12,801 bases of DNA, taken from positions 1 through 12,801 of the forward strand of contig CAYZDE010000021.1 in NCBI GenBank assembly GCA_964477205.1, read 5' to 3'. Below are positions 12,334-12,801 of the stretch, in pieces; within the stretch, counting starts at the first letter, position 1, and every line of letters begins with the position of its first letter. The notes below the pieces were generated by a model, which saw nothing but the letters and a program-made list of their open reading frames with translations, was not told the DNA's origin and ran no database searches. The stretch comes from UBA93 sp964477205. Lineage in GTDB: Archaea > Micrarchaeota > Micrarchaeia > Norongarragalinales > Norongarragalinaceae. The translations under genes were made by a program, and so were the position numbers.

Positions 12334-12744
12334 CCTCTTCCGCTTCGTATTACGGCGCTTAACCGCCTTCTCGATGAGCTTACGGTGGCGGTCGGAAACC
12401 TTGGTCTCGTACTCTTCAATCGGGAAAATAACTTTACCCGACTGGTAAACCATCACGGAGAGAACCGCTACTCCAAGCCAGAACAAGAACCCTGCAATCG
12501 GCCCTAATAAAACGCCGAGGATGTCCTCGCCGCCGAACAAGTACGGTGCGCCCATGGCCCAACCGAATAATTGCTGGATGAGTTCGGGCTGCATAATAGC
12601 CGCGTTAATCTTGTCAACAACTAAGAAAACATTGTACGCTGCTTCGGCGACTTTTAACACTGAAGCGAGCACGAAGAAAGCTCCGGCGAGCTTTAACAAG
12701 TGCATTTTCCTTCCGCCAATCTTTAACCACAAAATCCTGTGCAT
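12328..12744 (-). CDS. Small membrane protein of unknown function
   Basis: A 138-residue protein that I do not recognise. Residues 14-43 form a hydrophobic segment (LLKLAGAFFVLASVLK), a more polar middle follows (44-74), then a clear membrane helix at about 75-100 (ILGVLLGPIAGFLFWLGVAV). The last 30 residues are strongly basic, ending RRNTKRKRK. By the positive-inside rule the basic tail should be cytoplasmic, where it could touch nucleic acid or membrane phosphates; this is inference. The ATG 12744 start is supported by AGGTGAG eight bases upstream and a TATA box at 12784-12790. ATG 12705 (residue 14) is a less likely alternative. A convincing promoter, ribosome site and terminator all argue that the gene is real. 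Confidence 0.78.
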   Translation of the reverse strand: MHRILWLKIGGRKMHLLKLAGAFFVLASVLKVAEAAYNVFLVVDKINAAIMQPELIQQLFGWAMGAPYLFGGEDILGVLLGPIAGFLFWLGVAVLSVMVYQSGKVIFPIEEYETKVSDRHRKLIEKAVKRRNTKRKRK

Positions 12745-12752
12745 ATTAGGAA

Positions 12753-12759
12753 CTCACCT
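12753..12759 (-). promoter_or_regulatory. Ribosome binding site of small membrane protein gene
   Basis: The minus strand reads AGGTGAG, eight bases before ATG 12744. It supports that start over the internal ATG at 12705. Confidence 0.6.
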
Positions 12760-12783
12760 ACGGTAACCATTAACCAACGCGGC

Positions 12784-12790
12784 TTTTAAA
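12784..12790 (-). promoter_or_regulatory. TATA box of small membrane protein gene
   Basis: TTTAAAA on the minus strand is centred about 43 bases before ATG 12744. It predicts a transcript start near 12761, immediately before the ribosome site, the same layout proposed for uL16. Confidence 0.5.
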
Positions 12791-12801
12791 TGCATTACCC
12801 T

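Noticed and set aside
1..12801. CRISPR arrays, insertion sequences, tRNA or rRNA genes, attachment sites
   Set aside because: I saw no regularly spaced repeats, transposase motifs, terminal inverted repeats or cloverleaf-like sequence by eye; all sizeable stretches are filled with genes.

Overview
This window reads as archaeal chromosomal DNA. It carries archaeal/eukaryotic-type translation genes: aIF-1A, aIF-2 beta with a C-terminal zinc ribbon, archaeal ribosomal protein uL16 (L10e), and an arginyl-tRNA synthetase. It also carries an archaeal presenilin-type intramembrane protease. Promoters look archaeal: T/A-rich TATA boxes lie 25-32 bases upstream of start codons, several genes look leaderless, and ribosome sites match the archaeal 16S tail (GGTGAT, AGGAGGT). 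The very tight packing suggests a small streamlined genome, perhaps a DPANN lineage such as Diapherotrites, but I cannot fix the phylum from this window.

Positions 1 to about 8260 form a surface-glycan locus. On the minus strand, a GT4-type glycosyltransferase is followed by a polysaccharide-deacetylase-like gene cut by the window edge. Divergent from these are wecC (UDP-ManNAc dehydrogenase) and an NAD-dependent sugar epimerase. Next comes a second deacetylase-like gene on the minus strand. A plus-strand operon then runs wecB (UDP-GlcNAc 2-epimerase), a second epimerase/dehydratase, an unrecognised protein (here P1), a left-handed beta-helix acyltransferase of the WlbB/WbpD type, and P2, a diverged paralogue of P1. 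WecB plus WecC would turn UDP-GlcNAc into UDP-ManNAcA. The epimerases, acyltransferase and deacetylase-like proteins probably make or trim further sugars, and the GT4 enzyme adds a sugar to the glycan. No flippase, oligosaccharyltransferase or sugar aminotransferase is present.

Positions 8256 to 12801 are mostly core genes: aIF-2 beta and aIF-1A (one minus-strand unit), the presenilin homologue (minus), argS (plus), uL16 with a long charged C-terminal tail (minus), and a small unrecognised membrane protein (minus). No stretch over 90 bases lacks a gene. I saw no tRNA, rRNA, CRISPR array, insertion sequence or attachment site.

The best candidate for something undescribed is the P1/P2 pair. 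The two share a conserved C-terminal half with a possible remote GNAT acetyltransferase pattern and a distinctive C-terminal signature, and they flank the known sugar acyltransferase. Other points of interest are the uL16 tail, an Asp-to-Asn change in one deacetylase-like protein, interleaved divergent promoters, a TTG start for wecB beside an out-of-frame ATG, and two convergent genes whose stop codons share one CTAG palindrome.
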